From FEN-1219 sp035644475 (GTDB lineage Bacteria; Pseudomonadota; Gammaproteobacteria; Steroidobacterales; Rariloculaceae): a DNA stretch of 64,000 nt. Below the pieces are notes generated by a model. The model saw nothing but the letters and a program-made list of their open reading frames with translations, was not told the origin of the DNA and made no database searches. Position numbers and translations under genes: made by a program. The stretch covers positions 1-64,000 of the forward strand of contig DASQOL010000004.1 in the NCBI GenBank assembly GCA_035644475.1, in the 5' to 3' direction. Below are positions 16,632 through 24,804 of the stretch, piece after piece (position 1 is the first letter of the stretch; every line of letters starts with the position of its first letter).

Positions 16632-17951
16632 CTAGAGCTTACGCAACGCAGCGCCCGCCTCGGCCCGCGGCGCGAGCGGCGTTCGCGCGGCGCGCAGCAC
16701 CTGCTCCATGTGCCCGAGCGTGCGCGCGAGCGCGCCGCGGTTGTCGGTGACCAGCGTCTGCGCGGCCGCGCCGGCCGCGCGGCGCAGGTCCGGCTGCTCG
16801 TAGTAGAGCGCCACGGCCGCGGCGAGCTCCTCCACGTCGTGCACCTGCCGCGCCGCGCCGCGCTCGATCGCCATCGCGGCGACCTCCTCGAAGTGAAACA
16901 TGTGCGGCCCGAAGATCACGGGCACCGCCACGGCGCACGGCTCGAGCACGTTCTGGCCGCCTTTGGGCACGAGGCTGCCGCCGACGAACGCGACGTCCGC
17001 GGCGGCGTAAAGACGTTGCAGCTCGCCCATCGTGTCGCCGACGAGCACGGCCGTGCCGTCGGGCAGCGACCCGGGCGTGCGGCCGCGCAGCGCGACGCAC
17101 AGGCCCCTGCGGCGCACGGCGCGCGCGACGGCGGTGAACCGCTCCGGGTGACGCGGCACGAGCACGAGCAGCAGATCGGGCCAGCGCGCGCGCAAGATCG
17201 CGAACGCGTCGAGGACCTTGCGCTCCTCGCCCGCGTGCGTGCTTGCAGCGATCCATATCGGGCGGTCGCGGCCCCATGCCGCGCGCAGCGCGCGGCCCTC
17301 CTCGAGCAGCCGCGCCGGCAAGGCCACGTCGAACTTCAGATTGCCGGTGACCTTGATCGCGGATTCCCGCGCGCCGAGGTTGCGCAGCCGCTGCGCGTCG
17401 GTGCGCGTCTGCGCGCACAGCAGGTCGGCCTGCAACAACATCCGCCGCGCGATCTTCGGCACCCGCAGATAGCCGCGCAGCGACGCTTGCGAGACGCGCC
17501 CATTCACGAGCAGCAGCGGGATGTACCGCCGGGCGCACTCCGCGAACAGGTTCGGCCAGAACTCGGTCTCGGCGATCACCGCGACTTCCGGATGCACGCG
17601 ATCGAGGAAGCGCCGCACGGCGTCGGGGAAGTCGTACGGCACGTAGCAGTGGCTCACGCGCTCGCCGAACAGATCGCGCACTTGGTCGGAGCCCGTCGGC
17701 GTCATCGTCGTCACGACGAGGCGATGCTGCGGATACCGCGCGGCGAGCGCTTCGATCAACGCCGCCGCGGAGCGCACCTCTCCCACCGACACCGCATGCA
17801 CCCAGATCGAGCGGCGCCCACCGAGCGGCGCCACGAACCCGAAGCGCTCGGGCCACCGATGCCAGTACGCGGGATAGCGCAGCCCGCGCCAGACGAGGTT
17901 CGCGAGCGCGTACGGAAAGAGCAAGTAGACGGCGACGGACCAGAACGTCAC
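16632..17951 (-). CDS. KdtA/WaaA-type 3-deoxy-octulosonic acid transferase (copy 2)
   Basis: 439 residues from a GTG start at 17951 that overlaps the upstream HAD gene stop by 4 bp (GTGA). An N-terminal membrane anchor (VAVYLLFPYALANLVWRG) is followed by a GT-B fold. Motifs include IWVHAVSVGEV (catalytic-base Glu at residue 58), ETEFWPNL, VTGNLKFD, and VGGSLVPKGGQNVLEP. The family transfers Kdo from CMP-Kdo to lipid A precursors at the inner membrane. It is last in the octulosonate operon; a second, divergent family member is first in the same operon. Confidence 0.9.
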   Translation of the reverse strand: MTFWSVAVYLLFPYALANLVWRGLRYPAYWHRWPERFGFVAPLGGRRSIWVHAVSVGEVRSAAALIEALAARYPQHRLVVTTMTPTGSDQVRDLFGERVSHCYVPYDFPDAVRRFLDRVHPEVAVIAETEFWPNLFAECARRYIPLLLVNGRVSQASLRGYLRVPKIARRMLLQADLLCAQTRTDAQRLRNLGARESAIKVTGNLKFDVALPARLLEEGRALRAAWGRDRPIWIAASTHAGEERKVLDAFAILRARWPDLLLVLVPRHPERFTAVARAVRRRGLCVALRGRTPGSLPDGTAVLVGDTMGELQRLYAAADVAFVGGSLVPKGGQNVLEPCAVAVPVIFGPHMFHFEEVAAMAIERGAARQVHDVEELAAAVALYYEQPDLRRAAGAAAQTLVTDNRGALARTLGHMEQVLRAARTPLAPRAEAGAALRKL

Positions 17952-18637
17952 GGCGTCTGAGGCACGATCTCGGTGGGGACGGCTTGGCGGGCGGCGAAGT
18001 AACGCGCGTACTCCGCGTCCCACGCCACGCGCGACGCGACTACGGCGTCGAACGCGCCGAGCAGGCCGAGCACGAGCTCGCACACCTCGCGCACGGCGTG
18101 CGCGCTCGCAGAGTGACCGGTGATGTAGTCGCAGAGATTCTGGCGCGTCACGTAGTCGTGCAGCAGCGGGCTCGCCGTGCGCCGCACCAGCACGCGCACG
18201 CCGCAGGCGAATGCCATGCCGAGGTCGTTGACGTCGTCGAAGATGCAGAGCAGCTGCTCGCTCGACAGGCGCTGGCTCGCGCAAAACGCCTCGATCGCGG
18301 CCGTCTTGTTCCGAGCGCCGTGGTACACGGCGTGGAAGTGCTCGCGGCGCGCGAACTCGCGCGCCGACGGATTGTCGGCGCCGGTGATCAGCGCCGCCAC
18401 GGGCAGCGTGCCGTGCGCGCGCCACAGCGCGTAGCGCAGGAGATTGGTGCCCATCGAATCGGGCTCGTTGTAGGTGCTCGCGGACCCGTCGCCCTTCGCG
18501 CCGTCGTTGAACACGCCGTCCCAGTCGGAGACGAGGCCGCGGATCTCGCGGAGCCGCTCATGGAGCGTGCCGACCGGCGTCAGGAACACTCCGCCGAGCT
18601 TCGAGAACCGCGCCTCGATCTCGTGATCGAGCGACAT
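17948..18637 (-). CDS. KdsC-like HAD phosphatase
   Basis: 229 residues from the ATG at 18637. The HAD motif I reads LVSDWDGVFNDG (Asp38 and Asp40). ALITGADNPSAREFA and FDDVNDLGMAFACGV follow, then HAVREVCELVLG, which matches the KdsC ending AVREVCDLLL. KdsC removes phosphate from Kdo-8-phosphate. This protein is about 40 residues longer than Escherichia coli KdsC, with extra N- and C-terminal parts. DSMG replaces the usual DGYG after motif I, so substrate details may differ. It is coupled to its neighbours by a 2-bp gap and a 4-bp overlap. Confidence 0.82.
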   Translation of the reverse strand: MSLDHEIEARFSKLGGVFLTPVGTLHERLREIRGLVSDWDGVFNDGAKGDGSASTYNEPDSMGTNLLRYALWRAHGTLPVAALITGADNPSAREFARREHFHAVYHGARNKTAAIEAFCASQRLSSEQLLCIFDDVNDLGMAFACGVRVLVRRTASPLLHDYVTRQNLCDYITGHSASAHAVREVCELVLGLLGAFDAVVASRVAWDAEYARYFAARQAVPTEIVPQTP

Positions 18638-18639
18638 GC

Positions 18640-19677
18640 TCAGAGGTGCTCTTGGCCGAGCAGTCCGAGCTTGATCAGGTCCTGCACGTCGAGCACGCCC
18701 ACCGGCTTCGCGCCGTCGACCACGACGATGCTGTCGATTTCCTTGCTCTTGAAGACCTTCACGGCCTCGTTGAGCAGGGCGTCTTGACTGATCGTGACGG
18801 GCGACCCGGAGAAACCGATGTCGACGAGCTTCTTGTCGAGGATCGTGCGGCCGCCACTCTGCAGCTTGCGGCGCAGGTCGCCGTCGGTGAACACGCCGGC
18901 CACGGCGCCCTTGCCGTCGACGAGCGTGACGGTGCCGAGCCGCGACTCGGTCATCTTGACCATCGCGTTGGTGAGCGTGTCGCTCGTCTCGCACACGGGA
19001 TTGGCGGCGCGGACCACGTCCTTCACTCGCGTGGTCATCAGCGCGGTGTGCTCGCGGAACTGCGCGGTGCCGAGCGCCGTGAGCGTGTTCTCGCAGAGGC
19101 TCTTCATCACGCCGAACGGCATCGTGCAGACGTGCACGCCGGTGAGCATCGCCTGACGCACGTGCTCCGCGTGGCGCACCGACGAAAACATGACCTTGCT
19201 GTCGTAGCCGTAGCGGTCGATCACGTCGACGCACTGCTCGAAGAGCTGAATCGCGTCGTGGCCCTGGTCCTGCATCCGGCCCGCGAGCGGGCAGATGAAC
19301 GACGCGCCGGCCTCCATCGCCATGTACGCCTGATTGAGCGTGTAGATAAGGTGCACGTTGACGCGGTGGCCCTTGGCCACGAGCCGGTTGCAGGCCTTCA
19401 CGCCGTCGTTCGAGATTGGCACCTTGAACACGGGCTCGCGCTCGAGCGGCAGGGCCAGGAGCCGCTCCGCCTCCGCGACGATCGCGTCGGGCGTGTCGCC
19501 GAGCGCCTCCACTTGCAGCTCGGGCACCATGCCCGACAGCTTGACGATCGCGCCGTCGACGTCGGTGATGCCGTGCTTGTGCATGAACGTGGGCGTCGTG
19601 GTGAGCCCCTTGACGAAGCCGAAGGCGAACGCCGCTTCGATTTCCTTGAAATCAACGGAGTCGAGATAGAGTTCCAT
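18640..19677 (-). CDS. FSA/transaldolase-type aldolase fused to KdsD-like CBS pair
   Basis: 345 residues from the ATG at 19677. Residues 1-215 form a fructose-6-phosphate aldolase/transaldolase-like barrel: MELYLDSVDFKEI, GLTTTPTF, VFKVPIS with the Schiff-base lysine at position 85 (same number as E. coli FSA), and GRMQDQGHD. Residues 216-345 are two CBS motifs containing GVFTDGDLRR, nearly identical to GIFTDGDLRR in the CBS pair of arabinose-5-phosphate isomerase KdsD. The gene lies exactly between kdsA and a kdsC-like gene, where a kdsD would be expected, but the SIS isomerase domain is absent. It may supply arabinose 5-phosphate by aldol chemistry under nucleotide control. That is inference. 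Confidence 0.85.
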   Translation of the reverse strand: MELYLDSVDFKEIEAAFAFGFVKGLTTTPTFMHKHGITDVDGAIVKLSGMVPELQVEALGDTPDAIVAEAERLLALPLEREPVFKVPISNDGVKACNRLVAKGHRVNVHLIYTLNQAYMAMEAGASFICPLAGRMQDQGHDAIQLFEQCVDVIDRYGYDSKVMFSSVRHAEHVRQAMLTGVHVCTMPFGVMKSLCENTLTALGTAQFREHTALMTTRVKDVVRAANPVCETSDTLTNAMVKMTESRLGTVTLVDGKGAVAGVFTDGDLRRKLQSGGRTILDKKLVDIGFSGSPVTISQDALLNEAVKVFKSKEIDSIVVVDGAKPVGVLDVQDLIKLGLLGQEHL

Positions 19678-19684
19678 GCGCTCC

Positions 19685-20518
19685 TCAGTGCACCGTCTGG
19701 CCACGGACCAAATTGTGAATGTCGAGGAGTGGCCGCACGAACTTCTCGAGATCGTCCAAGTAGTACTGGCTCGCGGCGTCGCAGAGCGCCTCGGGCGGGT
19801 TCGGGTGCGCCTCGATGAAGATGCCGTCGACACCAGCCGCCACGCCCGCGCGCGCGAGCGTGTCCAAGAACTGCCGCGCGCCGCCCTTCGGGTCCTTGCT
19901 CGGGATGCCGTACTTGCGGATCGAGTGGCCGATGTCGAACACCACCGGATAGCCGATCTGGCCGAGCAGGAAGAAGCTGCGCGGGTCGACTATCAGATCG
20001 TTGTACCCGAACGTGTAGCCGCGCTCCGTGAGGATGATCTTGCTGTTGCCGCTAGCCTCGACCTTCTGGCACGGCTTGGCCATGTTCTCGGGCGCGATGA
20101 ACTGGCCGTGCTTGATGTTGACCACCGCGCCGGTCTTCGCGGCGGCGACCACGAGCTCGCTCTGCATGCAGAGGTACGCGGGGATCTGGAGCACGTCCAC
20201 GACCTCGGCCGCCGGCGCCGCCTGATAGGGATAGTGGATGTCGGTGAGGATCGGCAGCTCGAACTCGCGCTTGACCTTCGCGAGCAGCTTCAAGCCCTCC
20301 TCGAGGCCCGGTCCCTGGTAGTAGTCGAGCGAGCTGCGGTTGTCCTTCGAGAACGACGACTTGAAGATGATCGGCAGCTCGAGGTCCGCGGACATCTTCT
20401 TCAGCCGCTCGGCCGTACGCATCATCAGCGGCTCCGCCTCGATCACGCACGGGCCTGCGATGAGGAACATCTGATCGGAGCCGCAGTCGATGTCGCCGAC
20501 CATCACGTGCTTCTTCAT
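19685..20518 (-). CDS. kdsA: 3-deoxy-octulosonate 8-phosphate synthase (KdsA family, metal-dependent type)
   Basis: 277 residues. KdsA condenses phosphoenolpyruvate with arabinose 5-phosphate. Family marks are LIAGPCVIEAEP (Cys24, the metal ligand of class II enzymes), KDNRSS (60-63), GPGLEEGLK, TERGYTFGY, GHSI (His198), FIEAHP (Glu236) and CDAAS (Asp247). Two normally basic active-site positions differ: Met118 stands where known KdsA has Arg (RQTDL becomes MQSEL), and the KK pair is Lys136-His137. The usual DATHS or DVTHA segment is DIGHSIR. These changes suggest altered substrate handling. It overlaps the upstream kdtA by 4 bp. Confidence 0.88.
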   Translation of the reverse strand: MKKHVMVGDIDCGSDQMFLIAGPCVIEAEPLMMRTAERLKKMSADLELPIIFKSSFSKDNRSSLDYYQGPGLEEGLKLLAKVKREFELPILTDIHYPYQAAPAAEVVDVLQIPAYLCMQSELVVAAAKTGAVVNIKHGQFIAPENMAKPCQKVEASGNSKIILTERGYTFGYNDLIVDPRSFFLLGQIGYPVVFDIGHSIRKYGIPSKDPKGGARQFLDTLARAGVAAGVDGIFIEAHPNPPEALCDAASQYYLDDLEKFVRPLLDIHNLVRGQTVH

Positions 20519-21888
20519 AGACGGGAGTCCAAGTCGTTGGCAGGTCGCGACATTTTGCGGTCAAAGCGCGGCGCGGGCAAGCGGCGTCGGGTCAACTCGA
20601 GCAGCAACTCGTAGTTGCGGGCGGTCGCGCCCTGCCCCGCACGCACCACCTGCTGCGCGCGGCGGCCGAGCTCGCGCCTGCGCGGCTCGTCGAGGATGAG
20701 CTCGGCGACCGACGCCGCGAGCTCTCGCTCGTCATGCACCATGACGCCGGCATCGGCCGCGAGCAGATCTTCCACCGTCTCCTTGAAGCTGAAATTGTAC
20801 GGCCCGAACAGCACCGGCACCGCGAGAATCGCGGGCTCCATCAGGTTATGGCCGCCCTTGTTCGCGCCGCGAAAGAACAAGCTGCCGCCGACGAACGCGA
20901 GATCCGCGGCCGCGTAGAGGCGGCCGAGCTCGCCCACGGTGTCCACGATCAGAATTCCGTCGCGCCCGGGCGGCGGCCGCGCCGCGCCCACCGCCGACTT
21001 GAGCGTCGCCGCGAAGCCGCGCTCGCGCGCGCGCCGCTCCACCTCGGGCGCGTCCTTGGGATAACGCGGAACGACGATCAGCGCGGCGCGGTCGTTCGCC
21101 GCGCGAGCGCGCGCGTACGCGTCGAGCAGCGCCTCGTCCTCGCGCTCGTGGAGGCTGCCCCCGACGATGACGAGGTCCTCCGGCGCGTAGCCGAGCTCGC
21201 CGCGCAGCTCGAGCCTGGCGGCGTCCTCCGCCAGCGGCTGCGCGCTGCGCGGGTGCGGAGGCTGCGTGAGGTCGTACTTCATGTTGCCGGTCACGCGCAT
21301 GCGCTCCGCGGCCACCCCGAGTGCCGCGAAGCGCTCGGCGTGCTCCTCCGTCTGCACCGCAAGCAGGTCGATCTGCCGCAGCACGCGCGGAATCAGCCCG
21401 AGCCGCGTGTGCGTGCGAAACGACTTCGGCGACATCTTGCCGTTCACGATCGCCACCGCCGCGCCGTAGCGGCGCGCGCAGCCGATCAAGTTCGGCCAGA
21501 ATTCCGACTCCACGATGATCACGAGCCGCGGATCGAGCCGCTTGAGATAGCGCCGCACCACGAACGACAGGTCGAACGGCAGCGGCAGCACGCGATGCCG
21601 GGAGTACAGCTTGCGCGCCGCGGCGAGCCCGGTGGAAGTGAAGGCCGTGATCACGAGCGGCACTTCGGGAAGGTCGCGCTCGAGCAGCGCGATCAGCGGC
21701 TTGAGCAACGAGACCTCGCCCGCCGAAGACCCGTGCAGCCAGATGCTCGCTTCGAGCCGCGGGCCCAAGCTCGCGCCGAAGCGCATCGCGAGATCGCGCC
21801 GGGCGGGGCCCGCGACGAAGCGATAGAGGATCCACGGGGAGAGCACCACGCAAGCGACGAGATAGGCGAAGTCGAGCACGAGCCCCAT
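20515..21888 (-). CDS. KdtA/WaaA-type 3-deoxy-octulosonic acid transferase (copy 1)
   Basis: 457 residues, first gene of the five-gene octulosonate operon. It has an N-terminal membrane segment (FAYLVACVVLSPWILYRFVAG). GT-B motifs follow: IWLHGSSAGEV (Glu58), ESEFWPNLIG, VTGNMKYDL, GGSLHERED and FVGGSLFFRGANKGGHNLMEP. It is clearly related to, but divergent from, the copy at 16632. Either both are Kdo transferases with different acceptors, or one handles a different octulosonate. The stop (TGA) overlaps the kdsA start. Confidence 0.9.
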   Translation of the reverse strand: MGLVLDFAYLVACVVLSPWILYRFVAGPARRDLAMRFGASLGPRLEASIWLHGSSAGEVSLLKPLIALLERDLPEVPLVITAFTSTGLAAARKLYSRHRVLPLPFDLSFVVRRYLKRLDPRLVIIVESEFWPNLIGCARRYGAAVAIVNGKMSPKSFRTHTRLGLIPRVLRQIDLLAVQTEEHAERFAALGVAAERMRVTGNMKYDLTQPPHPRSAQPLAEDAARLELRGELGYAPEDLVIVGGSLHEREDEALLDAYARARAANDRAALIVVPRYPKDAPEVERRARERGFAATLKSAVGAARPPPGRDGILIVDTVGELGRLYAAADLAFVGGSLFFRGANKGGHNLMEPAILAVPVLFGPYNFSFKETVEDLLAADAGVMVHDERELAASVAELILDEPRRRELGRRAQQVVRAGQGATARNYELLLELTRRRLPAPRFDRKMSRPANDLDSRL

Positions 21889-21910
21889 CGGCCATATTCT
21901 AGTCTGGCAC

Positions 21911-22020
21911 TAGGGTCAGACCCCAGGGACAGGCTGGGCCAGCGTCGTCGTGCTAGGGTCAGACCCCATCGGCACCGGCGTCGCAGGCTGCGGCCGCCGC
22001 GCGCATGGGGTCAGACCCTC
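21911..22020. repeat. GGGTCAGACCCC repeat cluster
   Basis: Three copies of the GGGTCAGACCC core lie at 21911-21924, 21954-21969 and, inverted, 22005-22020. The second and third form an inverted pair with one mismatch. The cluster fills the gap between the start of the kdtA gene and the stop of the EAL gene; the third copy ends 2 bp from the EAL stop codon. GGGTCAGACCC repeats are a known class of dispersed REP-like sequence in proteobacteria. Confidence 0.75.
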
Positions 22021-22021
22021 G

Positions 22022-23353
22022 TCAGGCTTCGGCCTGCTGGAGCCAGAGCTTCGCGACGGGCATGCGGCGGCTCGCCGTCGCGAGGTAGTGATCGAGCCAC
22101 TCGGGAACGAGGTCGCCGCGCATCGGCCGGCCGATGAAGAAGCCCTGCGCCATCTCGCAGCCGATGTCGGTCACGACGGCGAGGTTCTCGGCGCTGTCCA
22201 CGCCTTCGGCCACCACGCGCATGCCGAACGCGTGCGCGAGCGCGATCACGGTCTTGACGATCTCCCGATCCTTGTCGTCGAGAGCGATCGTGGCGATGAA
22301 GCGCTTGTCGATCTTGATCTCGGTCGCGGGGATCTGCTTGAGATAGCTCAGCGAGGAATAGCCCTTGCCGAAGTCGTCGATCGCGAGCTCGATGCCGAGC
22401 TTGCGGACCTTCTCGAGGCACGCGAGGGAAGAATCGTCGCTCTGCACCAAGCTGTCCTCGGTGAGCTCGATCGTGAGGCCGAAACCGTGCGCGTCGAGCG
22501 CCGTCTTGAGCGTGCGCAAGCGCGTGAGGAACTCGCCCTCCACGAGCACCTGCGGCGAGACGTTCACGGCCACGGAGAACGGCTTCGGCAGCTCCACCCA
22601 GTCGGACAGCCGCGCCGCGATCTTGTCGAACACGAGCCAGGTCATCGGCACGATGCTCCCCGAGCGCTCGGCGAGCGGCACGAAGTCGCTCGCGGGCACG
22701 AATCGCCCCGACTGCGTGCGCCAGCGCACGAGCGCCTCCACACCGCAGACGCGGCGTTCTCCGATGTCGATCTTCGGCTGGAAGTAGACCTCGAGCTGGT
22801 TCTGCTGCACGGCCTGCTGGAGCTCGGTCTCGAACTTCCAGAGCGCGGCCTGCTGCTGCGTCGCGTCGGGCCGGTAGATGTCGAACGACAGCTCGTTCTC
22901 GCGTGCCTCCTTGAGGGCTAGCTCGGCCCGGCGGAACAACGTCGCCGCGTCGTCGGCATGCGACGGGTACACGGCAACGCCGAGCGTGAGGTCGACGATG
23001 AACGTGTCGGAGGCGACCTTGAGCTGCGGCGGATTGTCCTCGGTGAGGCCGATCGCCGCATCCATGACCGCCGACATCGAGTCGACGTCGAGCAGCACGG
23101 CGAAGCGGCGCTCGGAGAGGCGGATGATCGGGGTCTTCGGCGGCAGGATCTCGCGGAGCCGTTCCGTATAGCCCGTGCAGAACTGCTCGCACTGCTCGTG
23201 GCCGAAGGTCGTGGCGATGCGATTGAACGCGTCGAGCTGACCGAGGAGCAGGCCCGCGAGCCGGCCGTGCTGACCCTGCTTCAGGAATTGCTCGATGAAG
23301 CGGATGCTGGCGCTTCGGTGCTTGCCCGAACCGGCTTCCTGCTCCGCACCCAC
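22022..23353 (-). CDS. EAL-domain c-di-GMP phosphodiesterase with degenerate GGDEF domain
   Basis: 443 residues from a GTG start. Residues about 20-180 are GGDEF-like, but the signature is lost (RLSERRFAVLL), so cyclase activity is unlikely. The EAL domain follows with VEALVRW, NVSPQ, ELTEDSL, AIDDFGKGYSSL and KIDKRFI, and all main metal and catalytic positions look present. It should hydrolyse c-di-GMP to pGpG. A PilZ protein at 56362 is a possible effector in the same genome. A fully soluble form without membrane helices is expected. Confidence 0.9.
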   Translation of the reverse strand: MGAEQEAGSGKHRSASIRFIEQFLKQGQHGRLAGLLLGQLDAFNRIATTFGHEQCEQFCTGYTERLREILPPKTPIIRLSERRFAVLLDVDSMSAVMDAAIGLTEDNPPQLKVASDTFIVDLTLGVAVYPSHADDAATLFRRAELALKEARENELSFDIYRPDATQQQAALWKFETELQQAVQQNQLEVYFQPKIDIGERRVCGVEALVRWRTQSGRFVPASDFVPLAERSGSIVPMTWLVFDKIAARLSDWVELPKPFSVAVNVSPQVLVEGEFLTRLRTLKTALDAHGFGLTIELTEDSLVQSDDSSLACLEKVRKLGIELAIDDFGKGYSSLSYLKQIPATEIKIDKRFIATIALDDKDREIVKTVIALAHAFGMRVVAEGVDSAENLAVVTDIGCEMAQGFFIGRPMRGDLVPEWLDHYLATASRRMPVAKLWLQQAEA

Positions 23354-23642
23354 TCGCGCTCCCGATACCTCTGGCCCGGGAATAATTTCAACAGAACGCG
23401 CCGCGAATGGCTGTGAGCAAGGTCACGACCACAAACCCGGCGTTACGTGCGGCGCCGGTCTCGACCGCCGCCGTCGTCGGTCGGCATTTTCTGACCGCCC
23501 GCGTCACCCGGCGTTGACATAACCGAGGCCGCGCCAGCAGCGGCGGGGCATCTCGATCGGTGGCATGCCGCTTGCACCTTTCGAGCGCGCGAGGCCCACG
23601 CACGGGCGCCTTTACACGACCGAAACCTCGAGCGGCACGTCG

Positions 23643-23915
23643 ATGGTAAAAGTCAAACCGAGCATCCGGCCCACCGAGACGTACACCGAGCCGAACTTCA
23701 TCCGCGTCTACACGGCGTCAGCGCCGGACGGCCAGCGGCTCGCCACGATCGAGCATCTCTCGTACGACGCGGAGAAGGGCCGCGGCCGGGCGGGCTGGAG
23801 CTGCCAGACGATCGTCGACGGCGAGGTGATGACGAAAGAGGACGCGCTCTTCATCGCCCGCAACTACGCCATCGCGAACAGCATCCCCGTCATCTACGAG
23901 TGCCACGGCGACTAA
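23643..23915 (+). CDS. Small hypothetical protein
   Basis: 90 residues from the ATG at 23643, chosen over an in-frame ATG at 23565 because MVKVKPSIRPTE starts the conserved-looking part. It is soluble and mixed in charge, with YDAEKGRGRAGWSC and a C-terminal NYAIANSIPVIYECHGD. No family recognised. The TAA stop at 23913-23915 is immediately followed by a REP-type hairpin. The 289 bp upstream, back to the EAL gene start, hold no other gene; divergent promoters are presumably there. Confidence 0.6.
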   Translation: MVKVKPSIRPTETYTEPNFIRVYTASAPDGQRLATIEHLSYDAEKGRGRAGWSCQTIVDGEVMTKEDALFIARNYAIANSIPVIYECHGD

Positions 23916-24000
23916 GAAAATAGGGACATGTTGGATTTTTCGGCGGCCCGCCCGGGCGGGGCGGCGCGGTCGAAAGAAATGCAACATGTCCCTATTTTCT
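23916..24000. repeat. REP-type hairpin (AAAATAGGGACATGTTG family)
   Basis: Left arm 23916-23942 (GAAAATAGGGACATGTTGGA and on) and right arm 23971-24000 pair around a GC-rich loop. It lies between convergent genes: the TAA of the small protein ends at 23915 and the TAG of the methyltransferase is 23999-24001. Its A-tract and T-tract would allow termination in both directions. Confidence 0.8.
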
Positions 24001-24793
24001 AGAGGTGGACGGAGGACGGGAGGGACGTCCTGGTCTTCTTGTGGATGATGACGAGCGAATCCTTGAAGCGAATCTCGTCGATCTCGGCGCAGATGCGGGG
24101 CACCGACAACGAAGACAAAGCGTCCTTGTGGCCCCTTCTGAAGAAGGGCTCGCCCGGATGATCGACGTAGTGGCAATGCATGAAGTCGACCAAGTCCTTG
24201 CACAGATCGACGAACGAATACTTCTGATCGCGGAAGCCTTTCCAAAAGTTCGAATGGGTGTCTTCCACGACGTACACGCCGGGATTCTTGAGGCCCTCCA
24301 AGAACAAATGGTTGAAGCTCGCGACCATGTGCGAGCACATGTGACTGCCGTCGTCTAGGATCAGATCGAAAGGACCGAATTCGTCGACTAGCCGGCGTAC
24401 ACCCGGGGTGGACTGATCGCCGATCCTGATGTGCACGTTCTCGTCAGGCCGGTCGTATTGCTTGCACGCTTCGTCGATGTCCAGTCCGACGATCACGGAG
24501 TCGGGGTGCAGGTACTCCCGCCACATTCGAACGGAAGAGCCGTTGTAAACGCCGATCTCGAGCAGGCGAATCGGGCGCTTCGCGAACGGCGCCAGGACGG
24601 ACGCATAAGTCTCGAAATAATGCAGCCACTTGTGACCGTTCGGAATTCCCTTCCAGACGCCATAGAGGTCCCGTGGCAAATCGTCGGGCAACTGCTCGCC
24701 GGCAGCCAGGATCCGTGGCGAGAAGAACTCGGCACTCAGGTGCTTACCCGGCCCCCGAGGCGGCCGGTAGCGATATCTCCTCTTGCCGGCCAC
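23999..24793 (-). CDS. Class I SAM-dependent methyltransferase
   Basis: 264 residues from a GTG at 24793, 12 bp after the preceding stop; the frame is open further upstream but without similarity. The SAM motif is RLLEIGVYNGSSVRMW, followed by VIVGLDID, IRIGDQSTP, and FDLILDDGSHMCSHM. This is the pattern of CmcI/TylF-like methyltransferases used on sugars and natural products. A C-terminal part with YVVEDTHSNFW follows. The substrate is unknown. Confidence 0.8.
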   Translation of the reverse strand: MAGKRRYRYRPPRGPGKHLSAEFFSPRILAAGEQLPDDLPRDLYGVWKGIPNGHKWLHYFETYASVLAPFAKRPIRLLEIGVYNGSSVRMWREYLHPDSVIVGLDIDEACKQYDRPDENVHIRIGDQSTPGVRRLVDEFGPFDLILDDGSHMCSHMVASFNHLFLEGLKNPGVYVVEDTHSNFWKGFRDQKYSFVDLCKDLVDFMHCHYVDHPGEPFFRRGHKDALSSLSVPRICAEIDEIRFKDSLVIIHKKTRTSLPSSVHL

Positions 24794-24804
24794 GAGCTTC
24801 GACG

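Noticed and set aside
18640..19833. Longer aldolase-CBS protein starting at 19833
   Set aside because: The 52 extra residues overlap kdsA in antisense frame sense and are Arg/Ser-rich; the ATG at 19677 begins the FSA-like MELYLDS start and lies 7 bp after the kdsA stop.
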